Below, one piece after another: positions 22,065 to 31,952 of a DNA stretch of 64,000 nt. The notes beneath the pieces were generated by a model. It did not search any database, was not told where the DNA came from, and was given only the letters and a program-made list of their open reading frames with translations. Each line of letters opens with the position of its first letter. Position 1 is the first letter of the stretch. Source of the stretch: Mycolicibacterium lacusdiani (GTDB taxonomy: Bacteria; Actinomycetota; Actinomycetes; Mycobacteriales; Mycobacteriaceae). The DNA lies in NCBI RefSeq assembly GCF_021916785.1, contig NZ_JAKCFC010000003.1, positions 186,001-250,000 on the forward strand, written 5' to 3'. A program made the position numbers and the translations under genes.

Positions 22065-23246
22065 CTAGGAAGCGGGGAGGACGTCGGCGATCGGGGCGGC
22101 GTTGGCGATCTTGCTGCGCGCCTTCATGACCTTGCCGGGCATGCCGCCGCCGACGACGCCCACGACGACGCCGTCGCGCTCGTAGTAGGCCAGGAACTTC
22201 CGGCCGTCGTCCTCGACGACGTGCACGACGTCGTCGGCCTCGGGTTCGCCGAGGCACTGAATCTTGACGTCGTACTGGTCGCTCCAGAAGTACGGCACCA
22301 CGACCACGTCGGGCGGGTCGCCGCCGAGCATCGCGGGCACGATGACCCGGGCCTGCTCGGCGACGTTGCTCCAATGCTCGACGCGCACTTGGTGTCCCGT
22401 GGCGTCCTGCCACGAGGCGACGTCGCCGACCGCCCACACGTTTGGTGCCGACGTCCTGCCGTGCACGTCGCACACCACGCCGTTGTCGACCTCGACACCA
22501 CTGCCCTCGAGCCAGTCCGTGGAGGGCCGGGAGCCGATGCCGACCACGACGACGTCGGCGTCGAGTTCGGTGCCGTCGGACAGCTGTACCTTCTCGACGT
22601 GTCCGGAGCCGGTGACGCCCGCGACGCCGACGCCGCAGCGCACGTCGACGCCCTCGGCGCGGTGCAGCCTGGCCACGAGTTCGCCGATCTGCCGGCCGAG
22701 CACCGAGGCGAGCGGCGCGGGCTGCGGTTCGACGATGGTCACCTCGGCGCCGAGCTTGCGCAGGCTGGCCGCGACCTCGCAGCCGATGAAGCCCGCGCCG
22801 ATGATGACGGCCCGCTGCACCGAGCCGGCATGGCGGCGCAGCGCCAGGCTCTCGTCGAGGGTTCGCAGGACGCGCACCCCTTCGAGGTCGGGCAGCGACG
22901 GAATGCGCTTGGGGGTCAGCCCCGTCGCGATCACGAGTTCGGCGTAGGGGACGACGTCGCCGTCGGCCAGCGTCACCGTCTGCGCCGCGGTGTCCAGCGC
23001 GGTCGCCGCGGAGCCGAGCCGCAGCGTGATGTCGTGCTCGGAGTAGAACTCGGCGGGCTTGAGCAGCACGTCGTCGGTTTCGCCGCGCAGCACGTCCTTC
23101 GACAGCGGCGGCCGGTCGTAGGGCAGGTGGTCCTCGTCGCTGACGATCGTGATCGGGCCGGTGTACTCGGCACGACGGAGTTGCTCGGCGGTTCGCGTGG
23201 CCGCCAGACCACCACCGACGATGACGATGCCTGCACTGTTGCTCAC
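22065..23246 (-). CDS. FAD/NAD(P)H-dependent ferredoxin reductase
   Basis: Oxygenase-coupled reductase that passes electrons from NAD(P)H to a ferredoxin or rubredoxin. The 393-residue protein has the FAD dinucleotide motif IVIVGGGLAATRTAEQLRR, the second motif VIIGAGFIGCEVAASLRKLG for NAD(P)H, the DRPPLSK signature and the FAD-contact WAVGDVASW. The start is GTG at 23246; the frame is open to 23288. It is the counterpart of the reductase gene found beside the mft locus in M. tuberculosis. It could support the P450 at 9264, but no ferredoxin is adjacent. Confidence 0.93.
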   Translation of the reverse strand: MSNSAGIVIVGGGLAATRTAEQLRRAEYTGPITIVSDEDHLPYDRPPLSKDVLRGETDDVLLKPAEFYSEHDITLRLGSAATALDTAAQTVTLADGDVVPYAELVIATGLTPKRIPSLPDLEGVRVLRTLDESLALRRHAGSVQRAVIIGAGFIGCEVAASLRKLGAEVTIVEPQPAPLASVLGRQIGELVARLHRAEGVDVRCGVGVAGVTGSGHVEKVQLSDGTELDADVVVVGIGSRPSTDWLEGSGVEVDNGVVCDVHGRTSAPNVWAVGDVASWQDATGHQVRVEHWSNVAEQARVIVPAMLGGDPPDVVVVPYFWSDQYDVKIQCLGEPEADDVVHVVEDDGRKFLAYYERDGVVVGVVGGGMPGKVMKARSKIANAAPIADVLPAS

Positions 23247-23304
23247 GGTGGCTTTCTTACACGATGGGGCCCGACTGTCGTGCCCCACCCCGGATCGGTG
23301 CCGG

Positions 23305-23751
23305 TCAGGGATGCGCGCGCTCGATGAGGTTGGACAGGACGACGATGCTCTCGCTGCGCTCGATGTCGGCGCTGGCGCGGATGCGTTCGAGCGCCTCCTC
23401 GAGGTGCCGCATGTCGCGGGCGAGCACGTGAAGTATCGCGTCCGACGTGCCGGTGACCGTTGCGGCGCTGACGACTTCGGGGATGTCCTCCCATGCGCGC
23501 CGCAGCTCGTCGGGCGCGATCGTGCCGTGACAGAACACCTGCACGTAGGCCTCGGTCCCCCAGCCGATGGCGCTGCGGTCGACGACGGTGGTGAATCCGC
23601 GAATCACGCCGTTGTCGAGCATGCGGTCCACCCGCCGCTTGACCGCGGGTGCGGACAGGTTCACCCGCTCACCGATCTCCGCGAACGTCGCCCTGGCGTG
23701 CTCGGTCAGCTCGGCGAGGATCGCCTCGTCGGTCTCGTCCAGACGGTCCAT
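23305..23751 (-). CDS. Lrp/AsnC-family transcriptional regulator
   Basis: The 148-residue protein has an N-terminal helix-turn-helix (DRLDETDEAILAELTEHARA, NLSAPAVKRRVDRMLDNGVI) and a C-terminal RAM ligand domain (VFCHGTIAPDELRRAWEDIP, DAILHVLARDMRHLEEALER). It is divergent from ddaH-rocD-permease-usp, as in M. tuberculosis, so arginine or ornithine is a likely effector. The start ATG 23751 has GGAG 4-5 nt upstream; the frame extends to 23937 but that part is not Lrp-like. Confidence 0.94.
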   Translation of the reverse strand: MDRLDETDEAILAELTEHARATFAEIGERVNLSAPAVKRRVDRMLDNGVIRGFTTVVDRSAIGWGTEAYVQVFCHGTIAPDELRRAWEDIPEVVSAATVTGTSDAILHVLARDMRHLEEALERIRASADIERSESIVVLSNLIERAHP

Positions 23752-23822
23752 CTCCGCAGCCCTCCGCTTCCATGCAACGAATCGCCGCCAGCATAACCGT
23801 GAAGCAACGGATCGATGGTCGA

Positions 23823-23850
23823 CGCGCAATGAGTGGCGATTGATTGCGCG
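23823..23850. promoter_or_regulatory. Probable Lrp operator upstream of ddaH
   Basis: CGCGCAAT (23823-23830) and ATTGCGCG (23843-23850) form a perfect 8-bp inverted repeat with a 12-bp spacer. The same gap holds three GCAACG-type half-sites (23774, 23804, and inverted at 23866). Multiple spaced sites suit the octameric binding style of Lrp proteins. Confidence 0.5.
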
Positions 23851-23875
23851 CAGCCCGGTCAATATCGTTGCTTTC

Positions 23876-24733
23876 ATGACGATCGCCGATGTCGCCAGCC
23901 AACCAACACCCGAAGCCACCACCCCGCGCTCACGCACCGCGTCGCTGCGCCGGTACGCGATGACCGCCCCGAATCACTTCGCCGTCGAGTACGCCATCAA
24001 CCCGTGGATGGACGTCACCGCCTCGGTCGACGCGGACCTGGCCGTACGTCAGTGGGACGAACTGCGCCGGACCTACCTCTCGCTCGGCCACACCGTTGAC
24101 CTCGTCGAGCCCCTCGGCGGCCTGCCCGACATGGTCTACGCCGCCAACGGTGGTCTCGTCGTCGGCGACAGGGCCGTGGTCGCACGCTTCGCCTACCCCC
24201 AGCGGGCGGGTGAGGCCGCGTCGTACGCACGGTGGATGGCGGCGCACGGCTTCGACCCGGTGCACACCGAGCACGTCAACGAAGGACAGGGCGACCTTCT
24301 AGTCGCCGGATCGATGGTGTTGGCGGGCTACGGATTTCGCACCGACCACCGCGCCCACGCCGAGGTCGAGCGCGCGATCGGACTACCCGTCGTGAGTCTC
24401 GAACTCGTCGACCCGCGCTTCTACCACCTCGACACCGCGCTGGCGGTGCTCGACGACACGACCATCGCCTACTACCCGCCTGCATTCGGCGACGACGCGC
24501 GAGCGCGCATCCAGCACCTGTTCCCCGACGCCATCGAGGTCGCCAGCGCCGACGCCTTCGTCCTCGGCCTCAACGCGGTCTCCGACGGCAGGCACGTGGT
24601 GCTCCCCGCTGCCGCCACCGGGTTCGCCGCGCAACTCGCCGACGCCGGCTTCGAGCCCATTGGCGTCGACCTGTCCGAACTGCTCAAGGGCGGCGGATCC
24701 GTCAAATGCTGCACGCTGGAGGTATATCGATGA
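23876..24733 (+). CDS. ddaH: Dimethylarginine dimethylaminohydrolase/amidinotransferase-fold protein
   Basis: Guanidino-modifying enzyme of the DDAH family, converting methylarginine (or arginine-like) substrates to citrulline-type products. The 285-residue chain has NHFAVEYAINPWMD, the substrate loop DMVYAANGGLV, the GQGDLLVAG segment and the C-terminal catalytic Cys in SVKCCTLEV (Cys278/279). The start ATG 23876 lies after the regulatory gap; upstream sequence in frame is antisense to the Lrp gene. It overlaps rocD by four bases. In M. tuberculosis the equivalent gene precedes rocD as well. Confidence 0.88.
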   Translation: MTIADVASQPTPEATTPRSRTASLRRYAMTAPNHFAVEYAINPWMDVTASVDADLAVRQWDELRRTYLSLGHTVDLVEPLGGLPDMVYAANGGLVVGDRAVVARFAYPQRAGEAASYARWMAAHGFDPVHTEHVNEGQGDLLVAGSMVLAGYGFRTDHRAHAEVERAIGLPVVSLELVDPRFYHLDTALAVLDDTTIAYYPPAFGDDARARIQHLFPDAIEVASADAFVLGLNAVSDGRHVVLPAAATGFAAQLADAGFEPIGVDLSELLKGGGSVKCCTLEVYR

Positions 24734-26013
24734 GCATCCTGGACGACATGCCCCCTGCGGTGAGCGAGCGAACGGGCAACGAGGCGCCGTCGCGCACCGC
24801 GGCCGCGATCGCCCTCGACGACCGCTACGCCGCCCACAACTACTCGCCGCTGCCCGTCGTCGCCACGACGGCCGACGGCGCGTGGATCACCGACGTCGAG
24901 GGCAGGCGCTTCCTCGACTGTCTCGCCGCGTACTCCGCGGTGAACTTCGGTCACCGCAATCCCGAGATCATCGCCGCCGCCCACGCACAGCTCGACGCCG
25001 TCACGCTGGTCAGCCGCGCCTTCCACTCCGACCGACTCGGACCGTTCTGCGCCGCGCTCGCCGAGCTGTGCGGCAAGGACCTCGTGTTGCCGATGAACAG
25101 CGGCGCCGAGGCCGTCGAAAGTGGGTTGAAGGTGGCCCGCAAGTGGGGCACCGACGTCAAGGGCGTACCGGCAGGCGAGGGCAACGTCATCGTGGCGCGC
25201 AACAACTTCCACGGTCGCACCACCACGATCATCAGCTTCTCCGACGACGAGACCGCCCGGCGCGGATTCGGGCCGTACACGCCAGGATTCCGCTCCGTGC
25301 CGTTCGGTGACGCGGACGCGATGGCCGCGACGATCGACGACCACACGGTCGCCGTGCTGATCGAGCCGATTCAGGGCGAGGCGGGCATCGTCGTGCCGCC
25401 GCAGGACTACCTGCCCCGGGTCCGCCAACTCTGCTCGGATCGCAACGTCCTGATGATCGCCGACGAGATCCAGTCGGGTCTCGCCCGCACCGGGCGCACG
25501 TTCGCGTGCGACCACTGGGACGTCGTGCCCGACGTGTACCTGCTGGGCAAGGCGCTCGGCGGCGGCGTGGTCCCGCTGTCGGCCGTGGTCGCCGACCGCG
25601 ACGTCCTTGGGGTGCTGCATCCTGGCGAGCACGGGTCGACGTTCGGGGGCAACCCGCTGGCGGCTGCGATCGGAACCACCGTGGTCGAGATGTTGCGACG
25701 CGGCGAATACCAGTCCCGCTCCGCCGAACTCGGTGCGCGGCTCCACGCGCGCCTACACGGGTTGATCGGCCACGGCGTGCTGGCCGTGCGCGGCCTGGGG
25801 CTGTGGGCGGGCGTCGACGTCGATCCGGCGATCGGTTCCGGCAAGCACGTCAGCTTGCGCCTGGCCGCCCGCGGTGTTCTCGTTAAGGACACTCACGGTT
25901 CCACTTTGCGCTTCGCACCACCCCTGGTGATCACCGAAGAGGAGATCGACTGGGCCGTCGACCAGTTCGCCGCCGTACTGGCCGAGGGGCATGTCACGTC
26001 GGCACCCGCCTGA
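24730..26013 (+). CDS. rocD: Ornithine aminotransferase
   Basis: PLP enzyme turning ornithine and 2-oxoglutarate into glutamate semialdehyde and glutamate. It is a single full-length protein of 427 residues, whereas M. tuberculosis has the gene split into rocD1 and rocD2. Motifs: PVVATTADGAWITDVEGRRF, NSGAEAVESGLKVARKWG, IEPIQGEAGIVVP, LMIADEIQSGLARTG with the cofactor Asp, and the Schiff-base Lys274 in LLGKALGGG. HGSTFGGNPLAAA is the phosphate site. The start ATG is in an ATGA overlap with ddaH. Confidence 0.96.
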   Translation: MSILDDMPPAVSERTGNEAPSRTAAAIALDDRYAAHNYSPLPVVATTADGAWITDVEGRRFLDCLAAYSAVNFGHRNPEIIAAAHAQLDAVTLVSRAFHSDRLGPFCAALAELCGKDLVLPMNSGAEAVESGLKVARKWGTDVKGVPAGEGNVIVARNNFHGRTTTIISFSDDETARRGFGPYTPGFRSVPFGDADAMAATIDDHTVAVLIEPIQGEAGIVVPPQDYLPRVRQLCSDRNVLMIADEIQSGLARTGRTFACDHWDVVPDVYLLGKALGGGVVPLSAVVADRDVLGVLHPGEHGSTFGGNPLAAAIGTTVVEMLRRGEYQSRSAELGARLHARLHGLIGHGVLAVRGLGLWAGVDVDPAIGSGKHVSLRLAARGVLVKDTHGSTLRFAPPLVITEEEIDWAVDQFAAVLAEGHVTSAPA

Positions 26014-26035
26014 ATCTCCCCGACATGGAGGCAGC

Positions 26036-27520
26036 ATGACATCCCCGCCGGTGAAGCTGACCGAACAGATGCTGCGGCGCCGTCCCGTCCTCGGGGCTCC
26101 GGTCGCCCATGGCGCCTCCGATCACCTCAAGCGCACGATCGGCGTCTTCCAGCTGACGATGTTCGGCGTCGGCGCCACCGTCGGCACCGGCATCTTCTTC
26201 GTCCTGTCCGAAGCGGTGCCCGAGGCAGGTCCTGCGGTCATACTGTCGTTCCTGCTCGCCGGTGTGGCCGCCGGGCTCGCCGCCATCTGCTACGCCGAGA
26301 TGGCCTCTGCAGTACCGGTATCGGGTTCGACGTACTCCTACGCCTACACGACGATGGGCGAACTGGTCGCCATGGGCGTCGCCGCGTGCCTGCTGCTGGA
26401 GTACGGCGTCTCGACGGCGGCGGTCGCGGTGGGGTGGAGTCAGTACCTGAACAAGTTGTTGGAGAACCTGTTCGGGTTCAGCCTGCCGCAGGCGATCACC
26501 GCCGCGCCGTGGGACGCCGAGCCCGGGATCGTGAACCTGCCTGCGATCATCCTGGTCGTCATGTGCATGCTGCTGCTGATCCGCGGCGCATCGGAATCCG
26601 CAAGGGCCAACACGATCATGGTGATCATCAAGCTCAGCGTGCTGGCCATGTTCATCGTCATCGCGTTCACGGCCTTCCAGACCAACCGGTTCGCGGACTT
26701 CGCCCCGATGGGCTCGGCGGCCGTCGGCCTCGCCGCGGGCACGATCTTCTTCTCCTACATCGGTCTCGATGCCGTCTCCACGGCCGGGGACGAGGTGAAG
26801 GATCCCCAGCGCACGATGCCGCGCGCCATCATCGCCGCGCTCCTCATCGTCACCGGCTTCTATCTGCTGGTGTCGTTCGCCGCGCTCGGCGCCCAGCCGT
26901 GGGAGGCGTTCGAGGGTCAGGAAGCCGGCCTCGCGGTGATCCTCGACGAGATCACCGGAAGTCGATGGGCCAGCACGGTGATCGCTGCGGGCGCCGTGAT
27001 CTCGATCTTCTCGGTGACACTGGTGACGATGTACGGCCAGACCCGCATCCTGTTCGCCATGGGCCGCGACGGCCTGCTGCCCGCCATGTTCGCGAAGGTC
27101 AACCCGCGGTCGATGACGCCGGTGAACAACACGATCATCGTGGCGATCGTGGTGAGCCTGCTGGCCGGGTTCATCCCGCTCGACAAGCTCGCCGACATGG
27201 TCTCGATCGGAACGCTGACGGCCTTCATCGTGGTGTCGATCGGCGTTATCATCCTGCGCAGGCGCGAACCCGATCTGCCGCGCGGCTTCAAGGTGCCGCT
27301 GTACCCGGTGACGCCGATCCTGTCGATCCTCGCCTGCGCCTACATCCTCTACAGCCTGCACTGGTACACGTGGATCGCGTTCGGTGCGTGGGTGGCCGTG
27401 GTGTTGGCGTTCTACTTCGTCTGGGGGCGCAACCACAGTGCGCTCAACGACGGCGGTGACGGCATCATCGAATCCGCGGCACCCGGTGTGGACGTCGTGA
27501 TGCCGAGGGACGAGCGATGA
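26036..27520 (+). CDS. APC-family amino acid permease (cationic type)
   Basis: Cytoplasmic-membrane amino acid transporter of 494 residues with about 12-13 hydrophobic segments. The first helix carries GVGATVGTGIFFVLSE, the substrate-binding G-x-G signature of the superfamily, and FFSYIGLDAVSTAGDEVKDP is the conserved helix 6-7 region. The start ATG 26036 has GGAGG 6 nt upstream; the frame is open further to 25991. Its place after ddaH-rocD suggests arginine/ornithine uptake. It overlaps the downstream gene by four bases. Confidence 0.93.
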   Translation: MTSPPVKLTEQMLRRRPVLGAPVAHGASDHLKRTIGVFQLTMFGVGATVGTGIFFVLSEAVPEAGPAVILSFLLAGVAAGLAAICYAEMASAVPVSGSTYSYAYTTMGELVAMGVAACLLLEYGVSTAAVAVGWSQYLNKLLENLFGFSLPQAITAAPWDAEPGIVNLPAIILVVMCMLLLIRGASESARANTIMVIIKLSVLAMFIVIAFTAFQTNRFADFAPMGSAAVGLAAGTIFFSYIGLDAVSTAGDEVKDPQRTMPRAIIAALLIVTGFYLLVSFAALGAQPWEAFEGQEAGLAVILDEITGSRWASTVIAAGAVISIFSVTLVTMYGQTRILFAMGRDGLLPAMFAKVNPRSMTPVNNTIIVAIVVSLLAGFIPLDKLADMVSIGTLTAFIVVSIGVIILRRREPDLPRGFKVPLYPVTPILSILACAYILYSLHWYTWIAFGAWVAVVLAFYFVWGRNHSALNDGGDGIIESAAPGVDVVMPRDER

Positions 27521-28398
27521 CCGTCATAGTCGGCTATCTCGCGGGCAAGGCCGGTCGGTCCGCACTGCACCTCGGGGCGGAGGCAGCCAGGACGCTCAAG
27601 ACGTCGCTGTCCGTCGTCACCGTGGTTCCGAAGCCGTGGACTACGCCCTCGCCGGCACGCATCGACGCCGAGTACGCGCAGTACGCGGACCGCCTGGCCG
27701 CCGACTCCGCCGCCCAGGCCCGCGACTGCATCGGCACGATCGATCCCCAACTCGAGGTGACGTTCCACAAGTTCGCGCACCGCTCCGCGTCAGGCGGACT
27801 CGTCGACGCGGTCGACGAATTGGGCGCCGAGTTGCTGGTGCTCGGGTCCGCCTCGGACGGACAACTCGGCCAGGTGGTCATCGGGTCGACGGCAGACCGG
27901 CTGCTGCATTCGTCGCCGGTGCCGCTGGCCGTGAGCCCACGGGGTTACCGGGGCTCGAAGACCCATGGCCTGACCAGGATCACGTGCGCCTACCCCGGCA
28001 CACCAGGGTCGCTTCAGCTCGTCGAACGCGTAACGACCCTGGCGGCCCGGCTCGGCGTGCCCATGCGCGTCATCACCTTCGCCGTCAGGGGGCGCACCAT
28101 GTTCCCGCCGGAGGTGGGGCTGCATGCAGAGGACTCGATCCTCGAGTCGTGGGCGGCGCAGGCGCGAGAGACGTTGCAGGCGTTGCGGACCGACGGCGTC
28201 GTCGGTGACGACGTTGAGCTTCAGGTCGTGACGGGCAACGGGTGGGCACAGGCCCTCGACGCGGCGGAGTGGGTCGACGGGGAGCTGCTGGCACTCGGTA
28301 CGTCGCCGCAGGGGCCGATCGCGCGGGTCTTCCTCGGCTCCAAGGGCACCAAGATCGTCCGGCACAGCCCCGTGCCGGTGCTGGTCCTGCCGAACTGA
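27517..28398 (+). CDS. Tandem universal stress protein
   Basis: Two UspA-like domains, residues 1-135 and 150-293. Each ends with a nucleotide-binding-type turn: LVLGSASDGQLGQVVIGSTA then HSSPVPLAVSP, and LALGTSPQGPIARVFLGSKG then HSPVPVLVLP. The latter fits the G-x2-G-x9-G(S/T) pattern of ATP-binding USPs. Last gene of the ddaH operon, in an ATGA overlap with the permease. A role in starvation or transport regulation is a guess from context. Confidence 0.9.
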   Translation: MTVIVGYLAGKAGRSALHLGAEAARTLKTSLSVVTVVPKPWTTPSPARIDAEYAQYADRLAADSAAQARDCIGTIDPQLEVTFHKFAHRSASGGLVDAVDELGAELLVLGSASDGQLGQVVIGSTADRLLHSSPVPLAVSPRGYRGSKTHGLTRITCAYPGTPGSLQLVERVTTLAARLGVPMRVITFAVRGRTMFPPEVGLHAEDSILESWAAQARETLQALRTDGVVGDDVELQVVTGNGWAQALDAAEWVDGELLALGTSPQGPIARVFLGSKGTKIVRHSPVPVLVLPN

Positions 28399-28406
28399 GC
28401 CGCCCG

Positions 28407-29114
28407 CTACCCGTCGAACGTCTCGCCGAGGAAGTCCACGAAGCCGACCCATGCCCGTCGAGAAGCAGTCTCGCTGAACAGGATTCCGCGTTCAGGCGAG
28501 TTGGCGAACGGCGCCATGAACGCATGAACCGTGTTGCCGTAGGCGTGCAGCTGCCAATCCGCCTGCCGCCCGGTCAGTTCGGCGGTCAGGGCCAGCACGT
28601 CGGCGGGTGGCGCGAACGGATCGTCCCAGCCGTGGTGCACGCTGATGCGGGTGTCGATCGGCCTGCTCGGCGCGTCCGGCAGAGCGGTCAGCAACCCGTG
28701 GAACGCCGTGACCGACCGCAAGTGGGTGCCGTGGCGCGCGAGGTCCAACATGCACAGGCCGCCGAAGCAGAACCCCATCGCCGCCATGGCATCTCGGTCG
28801 ACGCCCGGTAGCGCACTCAGGTGGTCGACCACGGCGGTCAGCCGATCGCCCATCGCGGCACGATCTGAGAGGAAGCGGTTCATCTCGGCCGCGGTGGCGT
28901 CGATGCCGCCCTTGGTCGCCTCGGTGCCGAAGAGGTCCACGGCGACGGACTGATACCCCAATTGGGCGACCCGGTGGCAGAACTCGACCTGGGCGTCGCT
29001 GCGACCCTCCATGCCGTGGAACACCAGCACCGTCGGCGCACCAGGGCCTGCGGGCACCAGAACGCCGTCGAAGTCCACGCCATCGAGGGTGTAGTCGAAG
29101 GACTCCGAAGTCAT
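28407..29114 (-). CDS. Dienelactone hydrolase family protein
   Basis: Alpha/beta-hydrolase of 235 residues. The nucleophile elbow GFCFGGLCMLD carries a Cys rather than Ser, as in dienelactone hydrolases; the Asp and His of the triad fit HGWDDPFAPP and NTVHAFM. VLVFHGMEGRSD gives the oxyanion region. Substrate unknown. Ends 8 bp from the convergent usp gene. The start ATG at 29114 looks plausible, with no strong ribosome site. Confidence 0.92.
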   Translation of the reverse strand: MTSESFDYTLDGVDFDGVLVPAGPGAPTVLVFHGMEGRSDAQVEFCHRVAQLGYQSVAVDLFGTEATKGGIDATAAEMNRFLSDRAAMGDRLTAVVDHLSALPGVDRDAMAAMGFCFGGLCMLDLARHGTHLRSVTAFHGLLTALPDAPSRPIDTRISVHHGWDDPFAPPADVLALTAELTGRQADWQLHAYGNTVHAFMAPFANSPERGILFSETASRRAWVGFVDFLGETFDG

Positions 29115-29201
29115 GTCGCGAACGTACCCACCGGCGATGGCAGGGCGGAATGCCTTTCGCTCAGCGCGTATCCGCGCTCACGACCTCGTCGTGCGAAGCG
29201 C

Positions 29202-30089
<888 letters not shown>

Positions 30090-30102
30090 CTAGCAGCCGA
30101 AC

Positions 30103-30116
30103 TGAAACGTGTTCTA
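30103..30116. promoter_or_regulatory. KstR-type operator upstream of the SDR
   Basis: TGAAACGTGTTCTA fits the consensus TnnAACnnGTTnnA bound by the mycobacterial cholesterol-catabolism repressor KstR, on both strands. On the minus strand a -10-like TAGCCT sits at 30087-30092, so the box covers the -35 region of the SDR promoter. The match covers all eight fixed positions. Confidence 0.7.
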
Positions 30117-30148
30117 GTAAAGGTCGAGGCCGAGAATTCTCGCCTCGA

Positions 30149-30991
30149 TCAGAGGTCGGCGAGGATCTCCTGTCGCTTGGACGCGTACTCCGAATCGGTG
30201 ATCGCGCCGGTGGCGCGCAGCGTCTCGAGTTCCTGCAGGCGCTGCGAGACCGACACCGGCGGGGCGCCGAAGGACGCCGCCGGCGGCGGGGCTGCCGCCA
30301 TGGGCGCGGCCATCCGCTCGGGCGGCGTCTGCTGGGCCGCGGCGCGACGCACGACGCTCATCACCTGCTGGCGCACGACCGGGTTGGACCGGATGTCGAT
30401 CATGCCGTTCATGGGAACGCCGTTGGCCTTGAGGATCTGCATGATCTCCATGAGTGGACCCACCTGCCCCGACAGGTCATAGGTGCGGTTGTCCTCGGCG
30501 AGTGTGAACTGTGCGGGAACCAGACCGTTGATCAATCCGCTGCGGTTCCAGTCGATCTGGAAGGTATTGGTGGCGGGGTCGACGAGCACGACGAGCCTGC
30601 GGCCGGTGATCATCGGGAGCCGCGAGATCGATGCCACCACGGAGTCCTGGGCCGTGAATGGCGTGAGGCCCGGACCCTCGATCCGCAAGTCCAGCTTGAC
30701 GAGCGGCTGGTCGTTGATGCGGGTGTTGGTCTCGGTGATCCCCGTGATCTGCGCGAGCGCCACGACGCCGCTGGACTCCAGCATCTCGGTCTTGGCGGCC
30801 CGCTTCGCACCGTAGCTCGCGAGCGCCAGCGCGACCAGGACGTCGATGGCGGTGACGAGCAGTCCCGTCCAGAACATCCACTTGAACAACGGGTCCTGGC
30901 CCGTGGCGAAGAAGATCGCCAGGAAGATCGGGCCGACGAGCCCGCCGCACAGCAGCACCATCAGCTGTGCCTTCACGTAACGCCACAACAT
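30149..30991 (-). CDS. Membrane protein with C-terminal SHOCT domain
   Basis: The 280-residue protein has two N-terminal transmembrane helices (LMVLLCGGLVGPIFLAIFFA; WTGLLVTAIDVLVALALASY), a cytoplasmic beta-rich middle, a Pro/Ala-rich linker at about 225-245 and a C-terminal SHOCT motif (LETLRATGAITDSEYASKRQ). SHOCT modules mediate oligomerisation in many actinobacterial proteins. Function unknown; a gene of this type also follows tuf in M. tuberculosis. GAGGAG lies 6-7 nt before the ATG. Confidence 0.88.
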   Translation of the reverse strand: MLWRYVKAQLMVLLCGGLVGPIFLAIFFATGQDPLFKWMFWTGLLVTAIDVLVALALASYGAKRAAKTEMLESSGVVALAQITGITETNTRINDQPLVKLDLRIEGPGLTPFTAQDSVVASISRLPMITGRRLVVLVDPATNTFQIDWNRSGLINGLVPAQFTLAEDNRTYDLSGQVGPLMEIMQILKANGVPMNGMIDIRSNPVVRQQVMSVVRRAAAQQTPPERMAAPMAAAPPPAASFGAPPVSVSQRLQELETLRATGAITDSEYASKRQEILADL

Positions 30992-31075
30992 GAGTTGCTC
31001 CTCGCGTCGACTGGCCTATTCGCAGGTCAGATTAACGCCGGCGCGTCGGCTACCGATCCCAAACTCGACAGGCGG

Positions 31076-31858
31076 CTAGGTCGCCGCGACCTCGACGATC
31101 ACGAACGAGAGATTGTCGTCGGCACCGTTGGCCCGCACCGTCTCGACGATCCCGGCACCCCAGTCGGCGACGTCGGCAGGCTGCACCGCGTCGCGCAGCT
31201 CGTCGTCGCTCATCAGCCCGCTCACGCCGTCCGAGCAGAGCAGGAACGTGCCTTGCCGCAGCGGGAGTTCGAGGACGTGCGGGCGTACCGGCGCGACCTG
31301 CCCCATCGACTGGGTCACGATGTTCGTCGGTCGGCCGTTGGTGTCGAAGACGGAGTCGTCGACCGACAGCTGCTCGAGAATGCCGTCGGTGATCGAGTAG
31401 ATCCTGCTGTCCCCCACGTTGAAGACGACGAGTTGATCGGCCAGGAAGCACAATCCGGCGATGGTCGTGCCCAGCCCCTGCAGCTCCGTCTCGATCCCGA
31501 CCGCCCGGACCTGATCGTTGATCGCGAGCAGCGCATCCGCGACGTCGTCGGCACCGCGCCAGTCCCGGAACGCGGCCGCCACCAGATTCATCGCGACCCG
31601 GCTGGCCAGGTCGCCGCCTGCGTGACCGCCCATGCCGTCGGCCACGGCGCACACGAACGGTGGCGCTGGCGCGAAGTCCATGGTGACCAGGGTGCCGTCG
31701 TGGGTCTGGCACAGCCAGCCGCCGACGAGTACGGCGTCCTCGTTGCGGCGGCGCCGCAGACCGACGTCGGTGAAGGCGTGCACGGTGAACCGCGCCCGCG
31801 CAGCGCCCGCGACCCCGCCGCCGGCATCCGACGCCGCGGCCACCGGGGGTTCAGTCAT
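31076..31858 (-). CDS. PP2C-type serine/threonine phosphatase
   Basis: Metal-dependent phosphatase of 260 residues in the PPM/PP2C family. Metal-binding motifs: RRRNEDAVLVGG (Asp in motif 1), VADGMGGHAGGDLAS, and LLCSDGVSGLMSDDEL, plus the final NGADDNLSFVIV. The first 20 residues are Ala/Gly-rich. It is not the PstP of the pkn cluster, which is membrane-bound; this form is soluble. Its substrates are unknown. It follows tuf on the same strand behind a terminator. Confidence 0.93.
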   Translation of the reverse strand: MTEPPVAAASDAGGGVAGAARARFTVHAFTDVGLRRRRNEDAVLVGGWLCQTHDGTLVTMDFAPAPPFVCAVADGMGGHAGGDLASRVAMNLVAAAFRDWRGADDVADALLAINDQVRAVGIETELQGLGTTIAGLCFLADQLVVFNVGDSRIYSITDGILEQLSVDDSVFDTNGRPTNIVTQSMGQVAPVRPHVLELPLRQGTFLLCSDGVSGLMSDDELRDAVQPADVADWGAGIVETVRANGADDNLSFVIVEVAAT

Positions 31859-31895
31859 CAGCGCAGCGTAGCGGGTTGCGAGCCCGCTGACGCGA

Positions 31896-31927
31896 AAGCG
31901 GCGCCCACCCGAAGGTGAGCGCCGCTT
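31896..31927 (-). terminator. Terminator after tuf
   Basis: AAGCGGCGC and CACC pair with GGTG and GCGCCGCTT around a GAA/CGAA loop, with one mismatch, 26 bp past the tuf stop. On the minus strand it ends in CTTTCG, a weak U-stretch. Confidence 0.7.
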
Positions 31928-31952
31928 CAGCGGTACTGGTTCAGACCAACGA

